Part shown: positions 1 through 5,414 of the stretch, in pieces
How positions within the stretch are numbered: the first letter of the stretch is position 1
How the letters are laid out: every line of letters begins with the position of its first letter
Assembly: GCA_003567055.1 (NCBI GenBank)
Contig: PXAW01000561.1
Location: 1-5,414, forward strand
Length of the DNA stretch: 5,414 bases
Source of the DNA: Hyphomicrobiales bacterium
GTDB taxonomy: Bacteria; Pseudomonadota; Alphaproteobacteria; Rhizobiales; Beijerinckiaceae
Reading direction: 5' to 3'
Position numbers and translations under genes: made by a program
The notes under the pieces: generated by a model
The model's database searches: none
What the model was told of the DNA's origin: nothing
Seen by the model: only the letters and a program-made list of their open reading frames with translations

Positions 1-81
1 AGTCGATGACCATCGCGGCAATGGCGCCGTCGAGATGGATATGGATCGATGGCCACTCGAAGGTGCGATGCCCGGCATCGG
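1..81. repeat. 81-bp direct repeat, left copy (begins at or before the window edge)
   Basis: This copy is identical base for base to 405-485. Identity stops at 82 (a here, c at 486). The left limit is unknown because the copy starts at base 1. Read on the minus strand in the frame of the gene that starts at 699, it encodes PMPGIAPSSGHRSISIS and onward, whereas the right copy is read as AGHRTFEWPSIHIHLDG and onward. The offset of 404 bp is not divisible by three, which explains the frame difference. Confidence 0.95.
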
Positions 82-699
82 ATCGATCCGCACGCGCGGC
101 CACTCGCCGCCCTGACCGATATCCGGCCCGCCGCCGGTCCAGCCGGGGCGTTCATCCGGATTCCATTCCGGAAACAGCCTTTCCGGCCCGACGAAGTTGC
201 CGCTTGCGGCGATGCCGCGATCGTGGAGGATCTCGCGGCTCTTCTTGTTCATGCCGGTATAGACATCCGCCTGGAATTGCTCGGAGAAGCCGATACTGTC
301 GCCGCGCCTGATCGCCTCCACCGCAACTTTTGCCCCGGCGCGGGCGATATCGCGCAGCTCCTGAAGAGAATGCTGCTGCTGCATGAGGGCGAGTTCGTCG
401 CGAAAGTCGATGACCATCGCGGCAATGGCGCCGTCGAGATGGATATGGATCGATGGCCACTCGAAGGTGCGATGCCCGGCATCGGCCCCGATATCTTCCC
501 AGTCCCCGAAGCACTGCATGAAGATGCGATCCGCCACGCGTCTTTCGAGGTCTCGCAAGGGCAGGGGGATCGGCCCCACCGCCCCGGCGCCGCCCTTCAG
601 CGCCATCGCATCGGTGAAGGCGGGGTCAGCGCCTCGATCGGGTATGCCGGCGCGCATTTGCGGCAGCGCCGACGGCTTCAGGCCGGGCAGGTTCATCAT
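1..699 (-). CDS. Hypothetical protein, N-terminal 233 codons; C-terminus outside the window
   Basis: I do not recognise this protein and assign no function. The frame is open from an ATG at 699 to base 1. ATG was chosen because it is an ATG ATG pair that follows an A/T-rich, non-coding-like stretch. The only Shine-Dalgarno-like element is a weak GGA about 9 bases upstream. Minus-strand coding is favoured over the equally open plus-strand frame (49-756): over the 84 codons I counted, the minus-frame third positions are the most G/C-rich of the three (about 77%, against 52% for second positions). The product starts MMNLPGLKPS, has a Gly/Ala/Pro-rich N-terminus (about residues 17-47), then a mixed helical-looking region (about 48-165) including FEWPSIHIHLDGAIAAMVIDF, read here only as residues 79-98, and a Pro/Trp/Gly-rich stretch (about 170-205). 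No signal peptide or membrane segment is evident. From about residue 207 the frame enters the left 81-bp repeat copy in a different frame from residues 72-99, so the sequence beyond 206 may be aberrant. It could be a broken gene. Confidence 0.6.
   Translation of the reverse strand, partial: MMNLPGLKPSALPQMRAGIPDRGADPAFTDAMALKGGAGAVGPIPLPLRDLERRVADRIFMQCFGDWEDIGADAGHRTFEWPSIHIHLDGAIAAMVIDFRDELALMQQQHSLQELRDIARAGAKVAVEAIRRGDSIGFSEQFQADVYTGMNKKSREILHDRGIAASGNFVGPERLFPEWNPDERPGWTGGGPDIGQGGEWPRVRIDPMPGIAPSSGHRSISISTAPLPRWSST
405..485. repeat. 81-bp direct repeat, right copy
   Basis: This is the second copy of the sequence at 1-81, with no mismatch over 81 bases. It lies inside the minus-strand hypothetical gene (codons 72-99) in what looks like the authentic frame. 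If the two copies are the ends of a tandem duplication with a 404-bp unit, the right-hand unit would be 82-485 and the left-hand unit would lie mostly outside the window (inference). Confidence 0.95.
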
Positions 700-722
700 G
701 CTGAAAGATCCAAAACAAAATT

Positions 723-750
723 CAAATATGGTTTCTCGATAACTAATCAA
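723..750 (-). promoter_or_regulatory. Weak candidate promoter for the leftward hypothetical gene
   Basis: On the minus strand, TTGATT (750-745) and TATTTG (728-723) are separated by 16 bases, in an A/T-rich patch that ends about 24 bases before the ATG at 699. The -35-like element is a fair match to TTGACA and the -10-like element is poor. This is a pattern match only. A/T-rich sequence will often supply such a pair by chance. Confidence 0.2.
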
Positions 751-826
751 TCTTGAGTTGTCCAGTCCGCGTCGGGCGGTGTTCCCGCGTCCCGCTCGAC
801 CTTATTCCTCCGGCGCCTGGAACGGT

Positions 827-841
827 GCCTGGCAGCCAGGC
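827..841. repeat. Short inverted repeat in the divergent region
   Basis: GCCTGG (827-832), a three-base CAG loop and CCAGGC (836-841) form a perfect 6-bp stem. A further direct copy of GCCTGG lies at 815-820. There is no T run on either side, so it does not look like an intrinsic terminator. It might be half of a regulator site or chance. Confidence 0.3.
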
Positions 842-873
842 CCTCACCGCAGCGCCTCATGAAGCACAAAGCC

Positions 874-903
874 TTGCATTTCGCCGTAAACAGGCGATAT
901 GAG
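874..903 (+). promoter_or_regulatory. Weak candidate promoter for the efflux operon
   Basis: TTGCAT (874-879) and TATGAG (898-903) are separated by 18 bases, and each matches the sigma-70 consensus at about four of six positions. If used, it would give a leader of roughly 115 bases before the adaptor ATG at 1028, and the palindrome at 969-989 would lie in that leader. Another A/T-rich patch (TATGTATTTT at 941-950) could be a -10 region but lacks a convincing -35. Both are tentative. Confidence 0.2.
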
Positions 904-968
904 CAGAGCTGATCCGCCCTGTCCGAGCCTGCGTAGACCCTATGTATTTTTGCAGGTGCGAAGGGCGT

Positions 969-989
969 CGATAGCGTTTAAACGAATCG
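969..989. promoter_or_regulatory. Palindrome upstream of the efflux operon, possible operator
   Basis: The core CGTTTAAACG (975-984) is a perfect 10-bp palindrome. It is flanked by CGAT on the left (969-972, two bases away) and its complement ATCG on the right (986-989, one base away), giving a slightly asymmetric 21-bp dyad. It ends 38 bases before the adaptor start. Efflux operons are commonly controlled by dimeric repressors (TetR, MarR or LysR type) that bind such dyads. No regulator gene is in the window, so the role is inferred from position and symmetry only. Confidence 0.35.
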
Positions 990-1027
990 GGCGACGCAAA
1001 GTTTGGCGCCCTCACATAACGGATGCG

Positions 1028-2356
1028 ATGAAGATGGATGCGCGGCCGGGCGAAGAGCCCCCCTTTCTGGCGAGGACGCGTGCGCCTCGTGCCGGTCTCG
1101 GCAAGCGCATGCTGCGCGCGGCGCGCCTGCTCGTTATGATCGTCCTGCCGCTGCTGCTTCTCGCCGGCGCGTTCGCCGGATTCGCCTATATGCAGGCCAC
1201 GCGTCCGACGGTGCCGGTGGAGCGTCAGCCGGAACAGCCGCGTTTCGTCGATGCGGTAATCGTCGAGCGTGCCGATCTGCGCCCGACGCTGACTCTGTTC
1301 GGCGAAATCGTCGCGGGCCGCAGCGTCGATCTGCGCGCGCTCGTCGCCGGGGAGGTGGTCTCCGTGTCGGACCAGCTGGTCGAAGGCGGGCGCGTTGCCC
1401 GCGGCGAGGAGCTGGTGCGCATCGATGCCTTCGCCTTCGAGGGCGCGCTGGTGCGCGCCAATGCCGATCTCGCCGAGACCCGGGCGCGGATCGCGGAACT
1501 CGATGCGCGCGTGCGCCAGGAAGAGGCGGCGATGGCCCGCGCGCGCGAGCAGCTCGAGATCACCGAGCGCGAGATCGACCGGCTGCGCACCCTCACCGAA
1601 CGCGGCGCCGCGCCGGAGCGTCAGCTCGACGATGCGCTGCTGCGTCTTTCCCAGGCGCAATCCGCGCTGGAGGGGCGTGACAGCCAGCTCGCCGTGTTCG
1701 AGGCCCAGCGCGCCCAGCTCGATGCGGCGATGGCGCGGCTCGAATTCGGCGTCGCGCAGGCGCAGCGCAATCTCGACGATACCGTCCTGCGCGCCCCCTT
1801 CGACGCGCTGGTTTCCGCGCCTCAGGCGGAGGAGGGCAAGATCGTGGGCAGCAACGACCGCATCGCCACGCTGGTTGCCACGGATCGCCTCGAGGCGCGC
1901 TTCGCCCTGTCCGACAGCCAATATGCACGCCTCGCGGCGCGCGACGAGATCACGGGGCGCGACGTCACGGTGACCTGGCGCGCCGGCGACAACGTCCTGG
2001 AGCGCAGCGCGACCGTGACGCGGGTCGCACCGCAGGTCGCTGATGCGAGCTTTGCCGCCTTCGCGGTGATCGATGTGGACGATGCCGCCCTCGACGTCCT
2101 TCGCCCCGGCACCTTCATCGAGGTGGCGATGCCCGATCTCCTGCGTGAAGACGCGATCCTGTTGCCGCCCGATGCGCTTTATGAAGACAGCGTCTTCCTG
2201 ATCGTCGATGATCGCCTCCAGCGTGTGCCGGTCACGGTGCTCAGCTTCGCGGCGCAGGGTGTGATCGTCGACGGCGATATTCCCGATGGCGCGACGGTTC
2301 TGGTGTCGCGCCTCGGCGCGGCGGCGACCGGCCAGCTCGTCGAGGTGCGCGAGTGA
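1028..2356 (+). CDS. Membrane fusion (periplasmic adaptor) subunit of an RND efflux pump, HlyD/AcrA-like
   Basis: This 442-residue protein would link the RND permease to an outer-membrane channel across the periplasm. A basic N-terminus is followed by one hydrophobic helix (about residues 34-54) with no lipobox cysteine, so it is probably anchored by an uncleaved segment rather than a lipid. The lipoyl-like domain is split: a first half at about 98-133 (AGEVVSVSDQLVEGGRVARG) and a second half at about 252-285 (TVLRAPFDALVS onward). Between them lies a long Glu/Arg/Ala-rich coiled-coil hairpin (about 139-249). The hairpin tip resembles the channel-docking motif RxxxLxxxxxxSxxxLxxA, with R185, L189, L200 and A203 present but Pro196 in place of Ser. 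Beta-barrel and membrane-proximal domains follow to the C-terminus. ATG 1028 was chosen because third-position G/C drops sharply upstream. The ribosome binding site is weak (ACGGA), and ATG 1034 is an alternative. The stop overlaps the permease start. Family is certain, substrate unknown. Confidence 0.96.
   Translation: MKMDARPGEEPPFLARTRAPRAGLGKRMLRAARLLVMIVLPLLLLAGAFAGFAYMQATRPTVPVERQPEQPRFVDAVIVERADLRPTLTLFGEIVAGRSVDLRALVAGEVVSVSDQLVEGGRVARGEELVRIDAFAFEGALVRANADLAETRARIAELDARVRQEEAAMARAREQLEITEREIDRLRTLTERGAAPERQLDDALLRLSQAQSALEGRDSQLAVFEAQRAQLDAAMARLEFGVAQAQRNLDDTVLRAPFDALVSAPQAEEGKIVGSNDRIATLVATDRLEARFALSDSQYARLAARDEITGRDVTVTWRAGDNVLERSATVTRVAPQVADASFAAFAVIDVDDAALDVLRPGTFIEVAMPDLLREDAILLPPDALYEDSVFLIVDDRLQRVPVTVLSFAAQGVIVDGDIPDGATVLVSRLGAAATGQLVEVRE
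2342..2356 (+). promoter_or_regulatory. Ribosome binding site and GTGA start/stop overlap fixing the permease start
   Basis: GAGG at 2342-2345 lies seven bases before a GTG at 2353. That GTG shares bases with the adaptor's TGA stop (2354-2356), giving a 4-base overlap. The arrangement suggests translational coupling of adaptor and permease. It also sets the permease start, because the next in-frame ATG is more than 70 codons downstream, beyond the first transmembrane helix. Confidence 0.75.
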
Positions 2357-5300
2357 GCGGCGGTTTTCTCCAGAGCATCATTCGCGGCTTCCTGCATCAC
2401 CGCATTGCGGCGAATCTGCTGGCGATCTCGGTCTGCCTGCTCGGATTGCTGGCGCTGGGCCGGCTGAACACGCAATTCTTCCCCACCGTCCAGATCCCCA
2501 CCATCTTCGTCACCGTGGCCTGGCAGGGGGCAAGCCCCGACGATATTTCCTCCGGCGTGCTCGATGTGATGGAGCCGGAGCTGCGCTTCCTCGACCGGGT
2601 CGACAACATCTCCTCCTATGCGGTGGAGGGCTCGGCGCGCATCGTCCTCGAATTCGAGGAGAGCGCCGACATGACCAAGGCGCTCTCCGATGTCGAACAG
2701 GCGGTCGCGGGGATCACGACCCTGCCCGCTGCGGCCGAGAGCCCGGTGATCACCCGGGTGGAGTTCTTCGAGACGGTGGCGATGCTCGCCGTCTATGGGG
2801 ATATCGACGAGCGCGCGCTGCAGGAGGTGGCGCGTGAGGCGCGCGACGGCTTCCTCAATGCCGGGATCGACAAGATCACCTTTGTCGGCAAGCGGGCCCG
2901 CGAGGTCTGGGTCGATGCGGATTCGCGGGAATTGCGCCGGCTCGGCCTGACCTCCGACGATGTCGCGCGGCGCATCGCGGCGGTCAATCAGAACCAGCCC
3001 CTGGGCAATCTGGAAGGCGGGGCGGAGCGCACCCTGCGCACGCTGTCGCGGACCGACAGGCCGGAGGGGATCGGCGAGATCGAGATCAGCGCGGGGCCCG
3101 GCGGCGAGCGCGTCTTGGTGCGCGACATCGCGCAGGTGCGCAGCGCCATGCGCGAGGGCGGCGTGCGGCTGTTCCGCAACGGCCAGCCCGCCATCCTGCT
3201 CGACATCCAGCGCGCCGAGAGTGCCGATACGCTCGAATCGATGAATGCGGCCCGCGATTACGTCGAGACCCTGCGCGCCGGCCTGCCGCCCAATGTGACG
3301 GCGGAGCTGTTCGACGTGCGCGCCGAGGTGGTCGATCAGCGCATCGCCACGCTGAGTTCGAACGCCCTGATGGGCATGGCGATCATCGTGCTGGTGCTGC
3401 TGCTCTTCCTGAATACGCGCGTCGCGCTGTGGGTGGCGGCGGGAATCCCGGTGGCGCTGCTCGCGACCTTCGTGCTGATGTGGACGACGGGGCAGTCGAT
3501 CAACGCGATCTCGCTGCTCGGACTGATCCTCGTGCTGGGCATCCTCGTCGATGACGCCATCATCGTGGGCGAACATGCCGTGACCCTGCACGAGCAGGGA
3601 AAATCGCCGATGGAGGCGGCAGAAGGCGCCGCCATGCGCATGCTCGTCCCGGTCATCGCGGCGACGACGACGACACAGGCGGCGTTCCTGCCCGTCTTCA
3701 TGATTTCCGGCGTGGTCGGGCAGATCATCATGGCGATTCCGCTGGTCGTGGTGGTGGCGCTGGCCGCGGCGCTGCTCGAGAGCTTCATCGTGTTGCCCAC
3801 GCATCTGCGCCATGCCCTGACCGCGCAGGAGCGCGCCCGGGCGCGGCCCGACGGGTGGTGGACACGCATTCGCAAGGGGATGGAGCGCGGCGTCGACCGC
3901 TTCCGCAACGGACCGGTGCGCCGGCTGTCGCTGACGGCGGTGCGCTGGCGCTATTCCACGCTGGCGCTCGCCGTCGGTGCGCTGATCCTGGCCGTCGGAC
4001 TGATCGCCGGCGGGCGGGTGCAGTTTACCTTCTTCCCCACGCCCGAGGCCGAATTCGTCACCGCCGAGATCCGCTTCGCGCCGGGCATGTCGGACGAGCG
4101 GATGCTCGCGCATCTGCGCAGTCTCGAACAGGCGATCGACGAGACCGATGCACGGCTCGGCGAGGAATATGGTGAGCGTGTCGTCGTCTTCCACTATGCG
4201 CGGCTGGGTCAGGCAGGGCAGGATCGCGGTTCCAATCTCGCCATGATCGATATCGAGCTCACCCCCGGCGAAGATCGCTCCGTGCGTACGCCACAGGTGA
4301 TACGCTATCTGCGCGAGGGGGTTCCGCGCCTGCCCGGGCTCGACGAGATCTCGATCAGCACGCGCGCGGCCGGTCCGCCCGGCTCCGATGTCGACATCCG
4401 CCTGACAGGTGCCGACCTGCTGACGCTCAAGGCCGCCGCCGACGAACTCAAGGAGCGCCTCGCCGATTATCCGGCAGTATCGGGGATCAAGGACGACACG
4501 CCGCTCGGCAAGAACGAGCTGATCCTGCGTCAGACCCCGCGCGGCATGGCGCTGGGCATCGATCCCGAGGCGATCGCGGCACAGGTGCGTGCCGCCTATC
4601 AGGGCGTCGTCGCGATGCGGTTTGCCGCCGGTGACGAGGAAGTCTCCATTCGCGTGCGCCAGCCCGACCGGGTCGGTGACATTGCGGGTCTGCTCGACAT
4701 GACCCTGCGCACCCCCTCCGGCGCCATGGTGCGCCTGGGTGACGTCGTGGCGATCGAGGAGCGTGAAGCCTTCGGTCTGATCCAGCGCCGTGACGGCCAG
4801 ATCGCGGTCTCGGTGACGGCGGATGTCAATTCCGACATCACCCCCGCCGGCGAGGTCCGCGCCTCGGTCGAGGAGGGCATCCTCCCCGAAATCCGCGAGG
4901 GCTTCGCCGTGCAGACACAGACCGGTGGTCAGGCCGAGACGCAGGGGCGCGCCTTTGCCGATCTCGGTCTCGGCGCCATCATCGCGCTCGCCGCGATCTA
5001 CGTGATCCTCGCCCTCGTCTTCCAGAACTGGACGCAGCCGCTTCTGGTGATGTCGATCATTCCCTTCGGCTTCATCGGCGCCGTGCTCGGGCACTGGCTG
5101 CTCGGTTTCCAGTTCGCCTTCCTCTCGATGATCGGGCTTCTGGGGCTGTCGGGCATTCTGGTGAACGGCTCGATCGTCCTGGTCGATCGCTATAACGAGC
5201 GCGTCCGGCAGGGCGAGGCGCATGAATCGGCGGCAGTGGGCTCCTCCGTGGACCGCTTCCGCGCCGTGCTGCTGACATCGCTCACCACGGCAGGCGGCAT

Positions 5301-5414
5301 GGCGCCGCTGATCATGGAGCAGAGCCTGCAGGCGCAGTTCCTGATCCCCATCGCCATCACGCTCAGCTTCGGTCTCGCCGTCTCGGCGCTGGTGATCCTC
5401 TTCGTGGTGCCGGC
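2353..5414 (+). CDS. RND-superfamily efflux permease, inner-membrane subunit (3' end outside the window)
   Basis: This is a proton-driven inner-membrane exporter that works as a trimer with the adaptor just upstream. The window holds 1,020 codons from GTG 2353, and family members are usually about 1,020-1,060 residues, so only the extreme C-terminus is missing. The duplicated RND layout is clear. TM1 is at about 18-36 and is followed by the first porter region to about 330. TM2-TM6 lie at about 338-482 and a basic linker follows. TM7 is at about 535-555, the second porter region at about 556-865, and TM8-TM12 at about 872-1020. TM4 carries the paired aspartates D400/D401 in LVDDAIIVGEH, matching AcrB D407/D408. 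R968 and T975 in RFRAVLLTSL match AcrB R971/T978. The AcrB K940 position in TM10 is V937 (GILVNGSIVLVDRY), so the helix 10 relay differs from AcrB. The end resembles the common EQSLQAQFLIPIA form of proteobacterial RND permeases. Aspartate pair and context fit a drug/organic-solute or lipid exporter more than a metal pump, but the substrate is unknown. Confidence 0.97.
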   Translation, partial: MSGGFLQSIIRGFLHHRIAANLLAISVCLLGLLALGRLNTQFFPTVQIPTIFVTVAWQGASPDDISSGVLDVMEPELRFLDRVDNISSYAVEGSARIVLEFEESADMTKALSDVEQAVAGITTLPAAAESPVITRVEFFETVAMLAVYGDIDERALQEVAREARDGFLNAGIDKITFVGKRAREVWVDADSRELRRLGLTSDDVARRIAAVNQNQPLGNLEGGAERTLRTLSRTDRPEGIGEIEISAGPGGERVLVRDIAQVRSAMREGGVRLFRNGQPAILLDIQRAESADTLESMNAARDYVETLRAGLPPNVTAELFDVRAEVVDQRIATLSSNALMGMAIIVLVLLLFLNTRVALWVAAGIPVALLATFVLMWTTGQSINAISLLGLILVLGILVDDAIIVGEHAVTLHEQGKSPMEAAEGAAMRMLVPVIAATTTTQAAFLPVFMISGVVGQIIMAIPLVVVVALAAALLESFIVLPTHLRHALTAQERARARPDGWWTRIRKGMERGVDRFRNGPVRRLSLTAVRWRYSTLALAVGALILAVGLIAGGRVQFTFFPTPEAEFVTAEIRFAPGMSDERMLAHLRSLEQAIDETDARLGEEYGERVVVFHYARLGQAGQDRGSNLAMIDIELTPGEDRSVRTPQVIRYLREGVPRLPGLDEISISTRAAGPPGSDVDIRLTGADLLTLKAAADELKERLADYPAVSGIKDDTPLGKNELILRQTPRGMALGIDPEAIAAQVRAAYQGVVAMRFAAGDEEVSIRVRQPDRVGDIAGLLDMTLRTPSGAMVRLGDVVAIEEREAFGLIQRRDGQIAVSVTADVNSDITPAGEVRASVEEGILPEIREGFAVQTQTGGQAETQGRAFADLGLGAIIALAAIYVILALVFQNWTQPLLVMSIIPFGFIGAVLGHWLLGFQFAFLSMIGLLGLSGILVNGSIVLVDRYNERVRQGEAHESAAVGSSVDRFRAVLLTSLTTAGGMAPLIMEQSLQAQFLIPIAITLSFGLAVSALVILFVVP

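Larger units (their letters stand above)
700..1027. other. Divergent intergenic region, no gene supported
   Basis: These 328 bases separate the leftward hypothetical gene from the rightward efflux operon. An open frame continues upstream of the adaptor start to an ATG at 899, but its 43 codons (899-1027) have only about 53% G/C in third positions. The first 43 codons from 1028 have about 81%, so the stretch is judged non-coding. A 17-codon ORF (859-912) has no ribosome binding site and low third-position G/C. The parts nearest the two starts (about 703-756 and 937-1020) are noticeably richer in A/T than the rest of the window. No terminator (stem followed by a T run), tRNA or riboswitch was recognised. 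Confidence 0.75.

Noticed and set aside
1..485. The two identical 81-bp copies as a CRISPR array or insertion-sequence ends
   Set aside because: There are only two copies, in direct orientation, far longer than CRISPR repeats and separated by protein-coding-like sequence. There is no terminal inversion and no transposase.
49..756. A 235-codon plus-strand open frame opposite the hypothetical gene
   Set aside because: In the stretch I counted, its first positions are more G/C-rich than its third (about 77% against 64%). That is the reverse of what a coding frame in this DNA should show and fits the minus-strand gene. It also runs into the A/T-rich intergenic stretch and ends in low-G/C codons.
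881..897. TCGCC and GGCGA separated by seven bases as a terminator or operator
   Set aside because: The stem is only 5 bp with mismatched flanks and no T run. This is expected by chance in GC-rich DNA.
859..912. A 17-codon ORF (starts MKHKALHF) as a leader peptide
   Set aside because: It has no ribosome binding site, no attenuator-like stem and no repeated regulatory codons. It is short enough to occur by chance.
899..1027. N-terminal extension of the adaptor to an ATG at 899 (485 residues in total)
   Set aside because: Third-position G/C of the extra 43 codons is about 53%, against about 81% for the first codons after 1028. The extension would place the membrane anchor about 75 residues in, which is unusual for the family, and it covers the palindrome at 969-989.
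857..1921. A 354-codon open frame on the minus strand across the adaptor gene
   Set aside because: It is antisense to the adaptor, whose lipoyl halves and coiled-coil hairpin are clear on the plus strand. The antisense product has only a biased Arg/Gly/Ala/Leu composition.
2179..5223. A 1,014-codon open frame on the minus strand, antisense to the permease
   Set aside because: Its translation is low-complexity and rich in His, Asp, Arg and Gln, with no recognisable domain. The plus strand encodes a full RND permease with all expected motifs. Long antisense frames arise in GC-rich genes because stop codons are rare in the opposite frame.

Overview
The window is GC-rich DNA with strongly G/C-biased third codon positions. 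It looks like a proteobacterial chromosome, and an alphaproteobacterium is my best guess. That guess rests on composition and protein style; there is no rRNA, tRNA or other lineage marker to confirm it. Three genes can be supported, and two of them run off the window edges.

Region 1 (about 1-700, minus strand) holds the N-terminal 233 codons of a gene I do not recognise, read leftward from an ATG at 699 and still open at base 1. An exact 81-bp direct repeat (1-81 and 405-485, offset 404 bp) lies inside it. Because 404 is not a multiple of three, the reading frame enters the left copy shifted relative to the right copy. This suggests a frame-disrupting tandem duplication or an assembly artefact at a contig edge.

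Region 2 (700-1027) is a 328-bp divergent intergenic region of lower GC content. It holds a 10-bp perfect palindrome with near-symmetric outer arms, a short inverted repeat and only weak promoter-like sequences. No gene is supported there.

Region 3 (1028-5414, plus strand) is a two-gene efflux operon. A membrane fusion (periplasmic adaptor) protein of 442 residues is followed, with a 4-base GTGA overlap, by an RND-superfamily inner-membrane permease. The permease is open at the right edge and lacks only its extreme C-terminus. Together they would form the inner-membrane and periplasmic parts of a tripartite pump. The outer-membrane channel is not in the window. The substrate cannot be read from the sequence.

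I did not find a convincing previously undescribed system. The points most worth checking are the 81-bp repeat with its frame change, the unrecognised protein it interrupts, and the RND permease's loss of the AcrB-type lysine in transmembrane helix 10.
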